The notes beneath the pieces were generated by a model. The model was given only the letters and a program-made list of their open reading frames with translations, had not been told where the DNA came from and did no database searches. This document shows, one piece after another, positions 37,822 to 48,987 of a stretch of 64,000 nt of DNA. Both the position numbers and the translations under genes were made by a program. The DNA lies in contig CM061100.1 in NCBI GenBank assembly GCA_030770545.1, forward strand, positions 14,686,501 to 14,750,500. The letters run 5' to 3'. The DNA is from Macropodus opercularis. Its lineage: Eukaryota > Chordata > Actinopteri > Anabantiformes > Osphronemidae. Each line of letters starts with the position of its first letter. Within the stretch, counting starts at the first letter, position 1.

Positions 37822-40800
37822 TTACTTGGACTGAACCCCTAGGCTGATTTTCAGGTGCTCATAGACCACGTAGCTGATGCTAACAGATGGAATGACCTTC
37901 ATAAAGTTGGGCGTCAGGCCTCGGTAGAGTCCCTTCGTGCCCTCGGTTCTAAGGATATGTCTGAAGAGGCCGGTCATGGTCATCTGAGGACCTGCTTCCA
38001 GTGTAGCTGAGGACGACAGAGGGAAACGTGAACAACAGCTTGACCAGTGCATGTACTGTACACATAACCACATCAGATTGTTGTTGGTGACAGTTTGATT
38101 CGTTCTGGGTGCTGTCTAACATGAAGCATGAGGACAGAGCAGCAGTGACTGACCTTGGGCCTGCATTCGAGTCCTGACCAGAGCGAGTGGGTAGCTGGCC
38201 AGTTGGCCACACGTGCTGGAAGTGGTGCCACAGGCCAGAAGCACAAAGACCCCTGGATCAGCGCTGTCTGTGGCAAAGTGCTGGAGCCACCAATTCTTCA
38301 GAGTCTTCAACAGGAGGAGAGAGCAGAGACAGACTGAGCAATAAAATGACCAACTAGAGGACGTTCATCCTAACAAACACACACCTCATACACAGCTAGG
38401 TCGATGCCAGCGTAGGGGATGATGCCCAGCATGTTGGGTATGTAGCCTCTGTAAAAAGCAGTCACGCTCTCCCTCTGGAAGATCTGTTTAGCACAGTCCA
38501 GGATTCCTGAGTACTGACCCGTGGTCCTCAGAGCCAATCGTGTCTTCAGGACCTGAGAGAACCGGACGTTACGTGAAAAAACCCGTTAATGGCACATTTT
38601 TTTATAATTCAACAGGTTGCTATGCTATGAACCTTGTCTACATAAATGACTTGTGCAACAACATCTGTGAAGATCAGTTTTCCTCCAATAAGAGCTTAGT
38701 ACAATTTCACATTATTCGTTTAAAGGCTAAACGTGGATCATCAGTCACAACGCAGAGAAGAATATTTCTGGATACAAACTGAGTTATGAGTGATTCCACA
38801 CCACAAAGCAATAACACATATCGCTGACATCGCTGCCTCTCACCTCCATAGGGTAGATGCTGCTCTGAGCAATCGCTCCAGCCAGAGAGCCAGCCACCAG
38901 TCTCTCTGTGATACCCAGTGTCTCCTGGTTGCTTCCCATTAATCGCTTAATCTGGCAGACAGGACCAACTTTGTGGTAAGCAACAACACACAATGTGGCC
39001 GAATCAAACAGCTCATTCGTGAAGACATCCAAACCTGTTCATAGGCCATGAATTTAATGGCAGACTCTGGGGCAATTTTTATAACGTTGATGCCGTTTCC
39101 TCGCCACAGTGACCTCAAACCGCCCTCCCGGATCATCTGGCCAAAGCCCCCAGCAACGTGCATGCTATTACTCTTGGAGGCGTGGACCTGTGTGCGACAG
39201 TAAGCATGTATTCACGGAGTTGGGTCAAAGGGCAGGTCAAAGTGTGCCTCTCTGTGGATTACTCATTTTGCTTCTGCTCCCTCGTGTTTGAGCTGCATTT
39301 CACCTGCATTAGAACTTTGAGTCTGTCCAGTGGTGCAGTGCAGGTTCGAGACACTGCCCCTGCTCCACCTCCAGCCACGAGGTGTCGCCACCACATTCCT
39401 GTCTTCTTCTCTTCTGCTGTGAACTCATCAGGAACCATCAAACTCTCCCCAACATCAAAGATCTGTGGAAGAAACAGATTCAGACAACAACACTAACACC
39501 CTGAGCTACAGAAATCAACAGGAAATCTGCCATGATGCAGACAAAATGCTGTATAATGATAAATAATGACACTGGTAGAAAGGTACAGAGAGAATCAGAA
39601 GCACAATACAGGACAAAGGAAAGTTAACGGCACACAGAACAAGGTGAGAATAAGAGGAGCTCAGTGTATGAAGGTATCTAAGTCTATAACATCTATAAGG
39701 GTCAGGCCACTCAGAACCATCTCTAACAAGAAGCTTTATTATACGGAAAGACCGGAAGCCGGTTCCACATAGAGGAGCTTGGAGCTAAAGGCTCTGCCTC
39801 CCGTTCTACAGGTAGAAACTTTAGGAACCACCAGTAGACCAGCTCTGAGAAGCAAGGTTCTGTTGGAGCAGAAGGAGCCATGAGGTCTAAGACCAGATGG
39901 AGCTTTATTATGAAGAGCAGGACAGAGAAGCTAATATAGGAGAAATGTGACGTCTCTCTATGAGTCCAGTCAGACTCTGCTGCAGAATTTGAATTAACTG
40001 GAGGCTTTTTACAGAGTCATTGGTTCAAACTATGAGCAGGGAGACACAGTCGTCCAGCCTGGAGGAACTAATGAGGGATTCATGTTTCAGCATCACTCTG
40101 TGAGAGGATGCTCCTCATTTTAATGATATTCCTCTTTAATATACGATGGTAAAAATGTCACCAAGGTTCTTCACTGTACAACCTGAGATCAGATTAGCTC
40201 ATCTAGAGCTGGGAGGTGTATGTTAGTCATGTGGGTTTCTAAAGGCACACTGCACAGGCAGCACATATTCATTATTGAAGGGCACTTGTGCAGTTTTAAT
40301 TAGTCCCAGGTAGATTATAACTGTTATTACTAAACTAACTACTTTACTAAACTAATTACTAAACTAATGTATTATTGTTAATTCAATTATTAACCAGAAA
40401 CTGAATGATTTTATGACATTATTATATCTCCAGACATCATCCAGTAAACAGAAGTAGAAGAGACAAGATGTCGTTTGTTGCTTGGAGCATAAGGAAGGAT
40501 TTGTACCGTTGAGTGTTTCCAGTACAGGATGATCTCCGGAATGTTGTCTGCTGGATGCAGGAGGTGGTAATCCCGCCACTCGTTCCACTCCACCGTCATC
40601 GTGCCATTCGTATCCATACTGCAGATAGAAGACACGAACCACAGTGAGACGACAGCAGCTAGTAACTCAATCAGGCAACGGCAATGCAGCAGTGGCTGAG
40701 CAGGCAGACTTACATGACTTACAAGCTACTACTTACTACAAGACATGCCCAGATATGAGCCCTCCTTATTCTGAGACCAGCCAGGGAAGGAAGGACAGAC

Positions 40801-43800
40801 ACACGTGTTAGAGAAACAAGGATCCCACCCAATCACAACAGCAAGCGCCCCGAAACGGAAATCACACATAAGATCCAAGAACTCGCAGATCCCATCAATC
40901 CATATTCTATTCAAGTCAGAAGTAGAAAACCGAGTCATTTTACCATGTCACTGAAATGATTAGCTTACTTAAGTTTGACAACAAAAATTAAGACAATTAG
41001 TTTGGTGAACTGGCAACAGGTCAGTAACACGACTGGGTATAAAGGAGCATTTCAGAGAGTAAAACTGGATGTGATCCTAATGGCCATCGCTGCACGGGCT
41101 CAGGAACAGTCTGCAGCACAATCCAACGAACAGCCACGTGTGAACATGAGCCAGAAACGAGCAGAGGCTCATTCAAAAGTGGGAGACTATTCAGTTGAGT
41201 TGGGAGACAGATCATCCAGTTTGTTATCAGCAGAAGGTTCATGTCAGGCATCTGTTTATGTGAATTGGATTGTGAATAAAACATGGACAGATGAGATTTG
41301 AAAATCGCTGCATTCTGTTTTCATGTGCAGTACATTTAATACATTGCACCAACATTTTGGGAATTGAGGTTGTAGAAGCCTGGAAGGACAAGCAACACCT
41401 TGATGGAGAAAGCAGTCAAGGCCAATCAAATTATCCAAAGACTAAAAGCAAAAACCATCGATTCATTAGCATGTGTGACTCACAATACTGAGGAGACATT
41501 GACGACATGATTCATCAGGATGAAGGACATTTTACTTCAGTTGTAGAAGCTGCTACAGACTCTTGAAGCGCAGGAAGAAACCTGCCAAGTGGTTAATGTA
41601 GTGTCAGACATTAGTCGTGCTGACTACGGCCTACGCGGCTCTGAGACAGTCTCACGCTTTTTATGGGCTCTGGTGATGAATTCACACTAGGACGTCTACT
41701 GTGTGTCTGGAGACGATGGGCCTTTCATCGTATTCATGTGGTTCACCGCTTCGACCATATGAGGTTTGACTTAACTTTACCGCTTTGCTCCATAAACAAC
41801 TATGGCACCAGTGTTTCCTATTAAACCCATTTAATTGCCAGATTATAGTGATATTACAAGGCCAAAGTCATGCGACACAATTCATTAGCTTTATGCCAAA
41901 TGGTACAGAAATATGACAGGTCTGACCTCGTGGGACATAAACAAATGACTAGTGCCAGTATATCTATAACATACATGAACAACTTCAGCCAGATGAAGAC
42001 CAAGTCCCTTCACTGCTGCCTGCAGGTTGTGTGGAGGGTCCTTCTACTCTGAACCCGTTTTCAGTTTTTTGAAAAAGGTCATTATTTTAAGAGCATGACA
42101 ACATGTTACAAACCAGAGCTCATGACATGTGCGTGTTAGAGATCGTTTACTCTCACCTCCTAAGAATCTTCTCAGCCTGCTCCTCAGAGATGTTCACCCC
42201 CATGTCACAGAGAGATTGCAGGATTTCTTGCGAGTCGATCCGGCCTTTACAATAAAATACCTTTAGTTTTTAGTTTACTGCAGTAAAAGTCCGTGGATGT
42301 AGCAGCATTCAGTAAACTTACCATCGTTCTTCTTGTCTAAACTCTTGAACACCATTCGGAGTTTCTTCTCGTGGTCTTTTAGATAATGGACAAACTCCTT
42401 AAAGTCCAACTGTCCGTCCAGGTCTTTATCGCCTGCCTTGACTATTTTCTGCAACACAAAAGAGAGGGTTGCGAGAGATTAGACATGTGGAGCTTTGAGG
42501 GCAGAAAAACAGCTTGGAGACGTTTACAGCCATCATCAGCTCGTCAGTCGCCTCTGACTGTGCCACGTTCACTCTGTGCCCCAAGCCAAGAAGCTCTGGA
42601 ATATAAATGTAAACCTGGAAACCTGTGCACTTTGCTGAGTGTTTACTAGATTGACCATTTAAGTATGAAAGCTATTCTTTCACATGTTTACTTTTTTTTT
42701 TCTTGGCCCATTAGCTGGGGAGCGATCTATGTTCAATCTTCTTTCCCAAAGTGCTTCAGCCCAATGAACTAAGGCAGCGAGTTACATCTATGAAATTCAA
42801 GAGAGAGACTGTATCATCTGCTAAACACTGAGAACATTTTAAAGTGACTTAGTGTCAGAGCTGGATAAAGAAGAAGGCATCAACTACGTCAAAGTTTTTG
42901 ACAGCACCTTGAGAAAATCAGCCTGAATTCATGTATATTTGATGGAAGTTCTTCAGGGTGCAGCCCACAGCAGAGCTTGTTGAGTCTCCTCCCGTCTCCT
43001 GTCCTGGTACACGGCGGTGTAGAGAACTGCTGAGTGGCAGTGAGCAGCTGGTCTTCCTCACACCACTCCACAGTCAGTGATGGCCCTGTCTCCCCTTCAC
43101 ATTACAGTGTATTCAATATCTGCGCAAGGTTAGATAGAAGTTGAAACTGTTGGAATGACTTCATGACAGTCATGTGTCATCCCTCCCCGTTGAAGATGTG
43201 CAGGTGGTGCCACCAGCATTAACACTGGGTTCTTCTTTTGAGCAGCACTACTCCTGCTAATTTCTTTACTAGCAGAAAGTGCGACATGTTTCCCTGGAGA
43301 CCAGTTTGGAGGTCATCCCCATTCCCAGCAGTTTGGGTCTCCCCTGGTAACTGGGCTTTAACAGGCTTACACTGGGTGCTGCCAAAAAGGCTCTGGCACA
43401 GGAAACTCAGCGTGTCCCGTACAATCCTTAAACACGGTGACACTATGCCTGCTGTTAGAGAACCTCCAGAAACATGCAGCCGATCACTGGAGGCCTCACT
43501 GCCTGGTCACACAGTCAGGCTAAGTGATGAACCCTGCATCCAGCAGAGGAGGATGTGGGCGTCCATTTCTGTCACAGCGGGGGAGGGTGATGCCTCTTAA
43601 CGCCTTGCATCCGCCTGCTCTCCCTCTGTTTCATTCCATGTGCAGTGTCAGCACCCAGCATGCAATGCTACTCCCCCATAGAAGGGCTGGAGGAGCACTC
43701 GCTGAGCTCCAGCACATTTGAATGCTTGACACGCAGCAGATTCCTCCTCCTGGGAAAACTCAACTGTGAGCGAGTGAAGTAGGTCCTTTAGCCTGATGTT

Positions 43801-46002
43801 AATTCATCTGTGTGTATGGATACGTCCTGGTATAAAACGGTTTGAGTGAATCTGCTCACATGTGTAAAACAGAACAAAAACAGATATTTTACAAGAGCCA
43901 GCCAATATGTATTAATTGTTGCAGTTAATCCTCTAAACACCGGGTTTTGTCACGATGCCCCATCATGCACAACAAACACACATTCAACAAGTTTGAACGA
44001 AAAACGCTACAACTCTGAGTGAAATGTACACACACACAAATACACTTCTCTAAAGTCATGTGGGCAGCTACTCTGAGGAGAAACAGGATTCCTGCCCATG
44101 TGAAATCGGCTCAGAATCATTTCAGAAATCCAAAGACGGCGGTGGCTTTGAATGACCAAATCCTGTTTTCTACTTCTTTGCCAGCAGACTGAAACTCCTC
44201 TATAAGTGGATTAAACCTAGTCCTATAGACGCTTCCTCAGACCGAATCGTTGACCAGCTCTCTGACTGGTTCTCTGCTTGCTCCTTGCCAACACGCACTG
44301 CAGTCATCCTACTAAACTGGGCACAATAAAGGGAGAACAACTGAAGCAATACATCTGCCCCATTGAGAAACTATTATATTGTTATGGAATTACTAGTTCC
44401 AATATAATATCAGCAGCTCAAGTCCACATCTGACAAACAGCCACCTCTAGCAACAGAACATTCATGGAAGGTCCCCTCCAATAATGATAAAAATAAAGTC
44501 TATATTGTCCTTGACTCCATTTTTCTGTATAATAGGAGGCCGACTTGGACGTCGCCACTGATCAGACGTTTTCAACACACACAGGTTCATATTTGTTCTA
44601 AATGACTACAAACACAAACACAACTAACACAATACAATATTCTTCACAAGACAAACTGTTGTGCATTCTGGCCATGACCACCTGTGCCACATTACTTTAG
44701 CCCTCCATGCTGGTGCAGCGGTGACAGAGCTAGTCAGGAACCTGCCCTGGCACATGTCATTTTACACGCATCCACCTGAGTAGCCATCATTGTTAGTGTG
44801 TGCTGTGCTTCAGTTGGTGCTACTACTATTCATATTATCATCGTTGTTGCTACTCATAATATTATTATTAGCATTTTTTGTTAGTGGTTGCTTGTTTCCT
44901 GTTCGTTGTACTGTGTCCCTCTCTTTCTCCCCTTTTTAATCCCCCTCCTTCTCTCTTTCGTTTCCCCCCCCAATTCCCCGATCCAAACCTGAGGCCGACA
45001 CAAACTGTATTGATATTCATACTGGGCCACAATGAAAACAAACATAGGTTACCATTTAAGAGAAGCAAGCATACGCTACCTGAAAAAGCCCAACTATGCC
45101 CCACAAGGCATCCAGCCCAGTACATACTACGCTGATGGACAGGACACAGGAAATCACACAACCAAGACAATAATTTACTGCTTAACAGAAATTCACACCT
45201 ACATTCTGAAAAGTATTAATAAGCAGGAGATGTGACTGTAATAAGTGAGTGACTTCCACACATTCTGCTAGTAGGAGAGAAACTGATGATTTTACAATGT
45301 CATGGTGACTATACCGTAATAAAAAGGTCAAATGACAGAGCAAACTTACTGAACAAAGGAGAAATAAATACAGGGTGGGCCCAAATGTAGCTTCTACTCA
45401 TGGAATCAAACTAAATATTGGTTTGTCATCCAGGTAAAGCAGAGGCTGAATGATGAGTGTCAAGCTGAAGGAGGCAGAAGGGACCGAACGAATACTGAGC
45501 ATTGAGTTGTAGGCAGGTAGTCGTTGTAGACGATCTGTGTCCGTGTGAGTTGTTTGATAGTCAAATGCAGACATCCTTAAAATTCAAATCGAAAAATGAC
45601 AGAAGGGAATGTACACGAAGCCAGAACGCCAGCACCGTAACCCCGCACCCCCATCAACGAGGAGAAAAGTGCCCTTACCATGAGTTCGTGCTCAGTGCGG
45701 TGCACCCCCAACTTCTTCAGCCCAATGGTCAAGTCACTGACACAGATGCCTCCGTCGCCGTTCACATCCAGGACCTGGAACAACACTTTCAGCCTGGAGT
45801 CCTGCTCGGGGCTCCCACACACGTCACAAAGGTCCGCAGACTGGCCGCGATCCGAGGTAGAGTCAGCAGCCATCGCGTCCCTGAGCCCTGGCTTGGGTGG
45901 GAAGGTCGATGGGGGGTCCACACCTGGGTGCGTTTCGGCCGACCGGCACTGGCAGAACACGTCTCTGAGCAGAGGGGGCATCACCGAGCCCTGCCGGTGC
46001 AT
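37822..46002 (-). CDS. slc25a25: Mitochondrial ATP-Mg/phosphate carrier SCaMC-2
   Basis: Calcium-regulated inner-membrane carrier exchanging ATP-Mg for phosphate. Exons in transcript order: 46002-45679, 42448-42322, 42244-42157, 40618-40507, 39462-39304, 39187-39035, 38951-38844, 38552-38385, 38304-38154, 38006-37822 (TAA), 524 aa. Four EF-hands precede the carrier: DVNGDGGICVSD near residue 79, DKDLDGQLDFKE at 115, DKKNDGRIDSQE, and DTNGTMTVEWNE. The three carrier repeats carry PLDRLK, PMEVLK and the atypical PLALVR that this family also shows in human. The end is YVVYEHLKISLGVQSK. The first ATG at 46002 is used; a second in-frame ATG (45981) is possible. Human has several alternative first exons; none was recognised in the 3.2-kb intron 1. 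Head-to-head with naif1. Confidence 0.96.
39610..40140 (+). mobile_element. Dispersed teleost repeat, family R, copy 3 (forward)
   Basis: Contains the middle and end phrases typical of this repeat: AACCATCTCTAACAAG, GAAGCCGGTTCCACA, GCTAAAGGCTCTGCCTCCC, AGGAACCACCAGTAGACC, CAGTCGTCCAGCCTGGA. It lies in the slc25a25 intron between 39463 and 40506 and is non-coding. Confidence 0.85.
40619..42156 (-). other. slc25a25 intron 3
   Basis: 1.5 kb. No ORF with similarity recognised and no clear repeat. Confidence 0.6.
42449..45678 (-). other. slc25a25 intron 1
   Basis: 3.2 kb. Contains an AT-rich stretch at 44820-45000 (ATTATTATT then CCCTCTCTTTCTCC) that loosely resembles the reverse of the duplicated block at 23892/26617. 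No alternative first exon identified. Confidence 0.55.
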
Positions 46003-46520
46003 CGTGCGCTTCCCTGCGACCTAGCGAGGACCGTGGAGCCTGCCTGGCCGCGAGACGTGCCCCGAGCCCCGGTTAGCACGTCACGTGTCCCTCCATTCAG
46101 CCTGAAAGCAAAAGGGAAAGGCTGCCGGCTAACACCCGGGCTTCATTGTGAGACTCCTTCCAGCGTGAGATAATAAACCTGCTGTGGGACCTCACGGCAC
46201 CAAACGGCACCAAACGGCAGCTAACGGCACAAATGCCGGTGAAACGAGGCGGTGCTGAAATGAGAAGTGTCTGCTGTCGGCGCGCCGGTCGCCTGTTAAA
46301 TTAGCTCTATACGGTTTACACGGAAAACAAAAGTCACAAAAAGTACCTCCCTGTGGTTGATGGGATGTTTACTCCGACCTTTCAGCGATGTTACGCCTGC
46401 TGGCCGTCAAAGATTTGTTTGAATTGGCTTCTTAACCGGCTGTGCCAGATATCTCGCCACATCACGCGAGATTACATTACTGCGTTAAAGTTTGGAACTC
46501 GGAGCAACAAACTGTCGCGT

Positions 46521-46698
46521 AGGACCTGGCTGCAGACATGATGGCGCGCGGGAGTCTCCAAACCCGGAAGTCACCAACCAATTGTTACCAAAATTTACCC
46601 GACCGTACGTCACATGACTTTCCCGGCATTAGTTGTAGCTGTAGTGAGAGTCGAAGCTTTGGATGAGCTAAAGCTTGAGCAGGACCTGGCTGCAGACA
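46521..46698. repeat. 18-bp direct repeat spaced 160 nt
   Basis: AGGACCTGGCTGCAGACA occurs at 46521-46538 and 46681-46698. Each is followed by GATGG and a GCGCGCG stretch, so the duplication may be promoter-related. Confidence 0.9.
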
Positions 46699-48117
46699 AG
46701 ATGGAGGTTGGCGCGCGCTTCAACAAAAGTCCTCCAGACCAGAAAATAGAGTTTCTTGATTTTACGTGAAACTTTAATTTGAATCAAACTTTCTACCCTA
46801 TTCTTTTACGTAACAGCGAGGTAATGCAAACAGACTTCATATAAAACGTTTTTATAGCACATCACGTTTGTAAATGTAAGTCTGGAGTGATCACTGTTTG
46901 CAAATCACTTGCTTCCTAAGCTTTTTTTACATTTCACATTATTGCAGTATACCCATTATCATGAATGAACTATTTGTGCAGACGTGTTAATTTGAGAGAG
47001 CTAACAGGGAAATCTTCAAGCCCAGAAAGGAGCATGTCCACTGTACATATAAACTAGGAGATGATCGTCCTGAACCCCTTAATTGTAGGCTTACATTTAA
47101 TTATAGACATTTACTGGGCCCAGCAGAGCGAGCGATGGCGAGGTACCTTAGTCTTCAGTGAAATGAACTTCTGTGTTTTGACAAACCTTCTCAAAGACAT
47201 TAATTAAGCTGTCTAGCAATTGGCTATTTTATGAGCATTATTGCCTATGAAAATATACTAATATCCTTTTTTACAGGTGACTTTTTACCTGATAAACATG
47301 CACAATGCAAAAATGAAATGCACATATTCTGATTCCTAATCTTGGAAATTACACACTACTCTCCCAAGTCTAGTATGGTTTAACTATTTATTTGGCCGCA
47401 TAAATGACAAACCACAGAAACGAATTTTAGGAGCCAGATTCACAGCTTTGCTTGTTTTTTCCACTATTCCTGCCCTGCACATTACATCAGCAGCCAAAAA
47501 GAGTATGCTGGTGCTCGAAATTACTTAACAGAGCTAAACACAGTGATGCGTAGTCTATGTGAACGTGGAACAAAAAAGTTGAGCATGTGTGTTTGCTCTA
47601 CTTGCACTTGTTTGTAAGACCTTCAGTTTAGAGTGTGTTTAGACTCAGTACTTGGTTTGTTATTTACAACAGAATGTGCATCTTGTTAGTTAGAAATATT
47701 AGAAATACTTAAACCAGAAGCCACATTTTCCCTGATTTTATGAGGAAATGTACCTCATGTTTTCAGGCCAGTGCTTTTTGTAAAAAGTGAGGTTATGTAA
47801 GGTAAAAATATTTCCATTTAACTGCCCCCAGTGGAGAGTGAACAAATTAATTTTAAACTTGAAACTGATTTTTACAAAAAAATAAATTAGACATGTACAC
47901 GTGAGTTTTTTTTTCTTTACCATGTCCCACATTAACAGAAACATTTAAATGTATTATATGTATTTTAATAGAATGTAGCAGGTCTATGATATTGTAGAGA
48001 AGAAAAGTGTACAACGTAAGTCAGTGTTTACAGACCAGTGGTTTTCATATCTGTGCAACTTAAAAGTCAGGATTCGGATGTTTCCAAAATCGGGTATCCT
48101 AAAGGCCACTTAAACAA

Positions 48118-48590
48118 AATCAGCTGAACATTGTGTTCAGAGGACAGAACCTAAGGCACCTGAAGATCAGGAAAGTGGCAGGACCAGACAGGATCAGCCC
48201 CAGACTCCTCAGGAACCCGCTGACCTGAGCCTCAGCCTGGAGTTGGTCCCTGTTCTGTGGTTCTGGTCTGGAGCTGAGCTGGAGAACAGGTCAGTCATCA
48301 GGGACTTCGTGGACTGACCTCCAGAGGAGGAGACTAACTCACACCTGTGAACATCCAGGTTAGATGATGGCCTGTGTTACCTTTTTCGCCATAAACTGGA
48401 CCCATAACGCCGAGGCCCCGGACTAGAAGGGCAGAGCGGCTGTTTTTATATTGTAATTGTGAAATGTATTTGTATATTATTACTTAGTTTCGTTATTACT
48501 TGTTTTGCACCTTGTACTGTTTTCTTGTGAGCAGCTTAGTGAATTGCCCTGATGGGGGTCAGTAAAGATTTGTTTATTAGACATACTAAT
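48118..48590 (+). mobile_element. Decayed LINE (non-LTR retrotransposon) fragment
   Basis: Translates in part to RKVAGPDRISPRLLRN, matching the reverse-transcriptase entry KAAGPDGI.P of CR1/L2/Rex-type LINEs, then stops. The right end GAATTGCCCTGATGGGGGTC followed by AGTAAAG is a LINE-like 3' tail. Heavily truncated and non-functional. Confidence 0.75.
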
Positions 48591-48987
48591 TTTCCGTTTT
48601 AAAATATATGACAGTTCCTTGGTATTCTTTGGACCCTGCAGGATTTTCGTATGTTTTATAGCTAGCGAAATATTTCAAATAATAAAGAAAAGTAAAAACC
48701 TTTTCTCAGTTAGAAAACCGCTTCAATTTGCTTCTGAAAACATAGTTTGTTTGGCTCATTGATGATTGTTGTGTGTTTAAGCCAATAGTAACAGAGAATA
48801 TTGCCAGACTGTGTGATTCTCAACCAATGAAGTGAGAGTGGGTGGGGCTGTATGTCCAACTAACGTAGCGTTGCCGGAAGAAGAAGCCGATTCTGGAAGC
48901 CATTGCGTTGCGCATATCAGTTGAGTAAATCCTATTTTTGCGTACAATACGCACAATTACCTTTCTAAAAGTGGTATTTCAGTAATT

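Larger units (their letters stand above)
46003..48987. promoter_or_regulatory. Divergent intergenic region between slc25a25 (-) and naif1 (+)
   Basis: 3 kb with both 5' ends. The slc25a25 side has a CACGTG E-box (46082-46087), a short ACGGCACCAA tandem (about 46194-46226), ETS CCGGAAGT near 46564, and a TACGTCAC CRE-like site near 46606. The naif1 side has CCAAT boxes (48782, 48824) and GGTGGGGCTG (48841). A LINE remnant lies between; the remainder (46750-48110) is AT-rich with nothing recognised. Confidence 0.6.

Noticed and set aside
42889..43721. Several 60-120-codon frames in slc25a25 intron 1
   Set aside because: No similarity recognised, mixed strands and no splice-compatible structure.
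44820..45000. Relative of the 606-bp block in reverse orientation
   Set aside because: Only composition and a few short phrases agree; this may be shared low-complexity sequence.
45502..46173. Longest open frame of the window (223 codons, +)
   Set aside because: Antisense to the GC-rich slc25a25 first exon; it starts at TTG rather than ATG and resembles no protein. A shadow frame.
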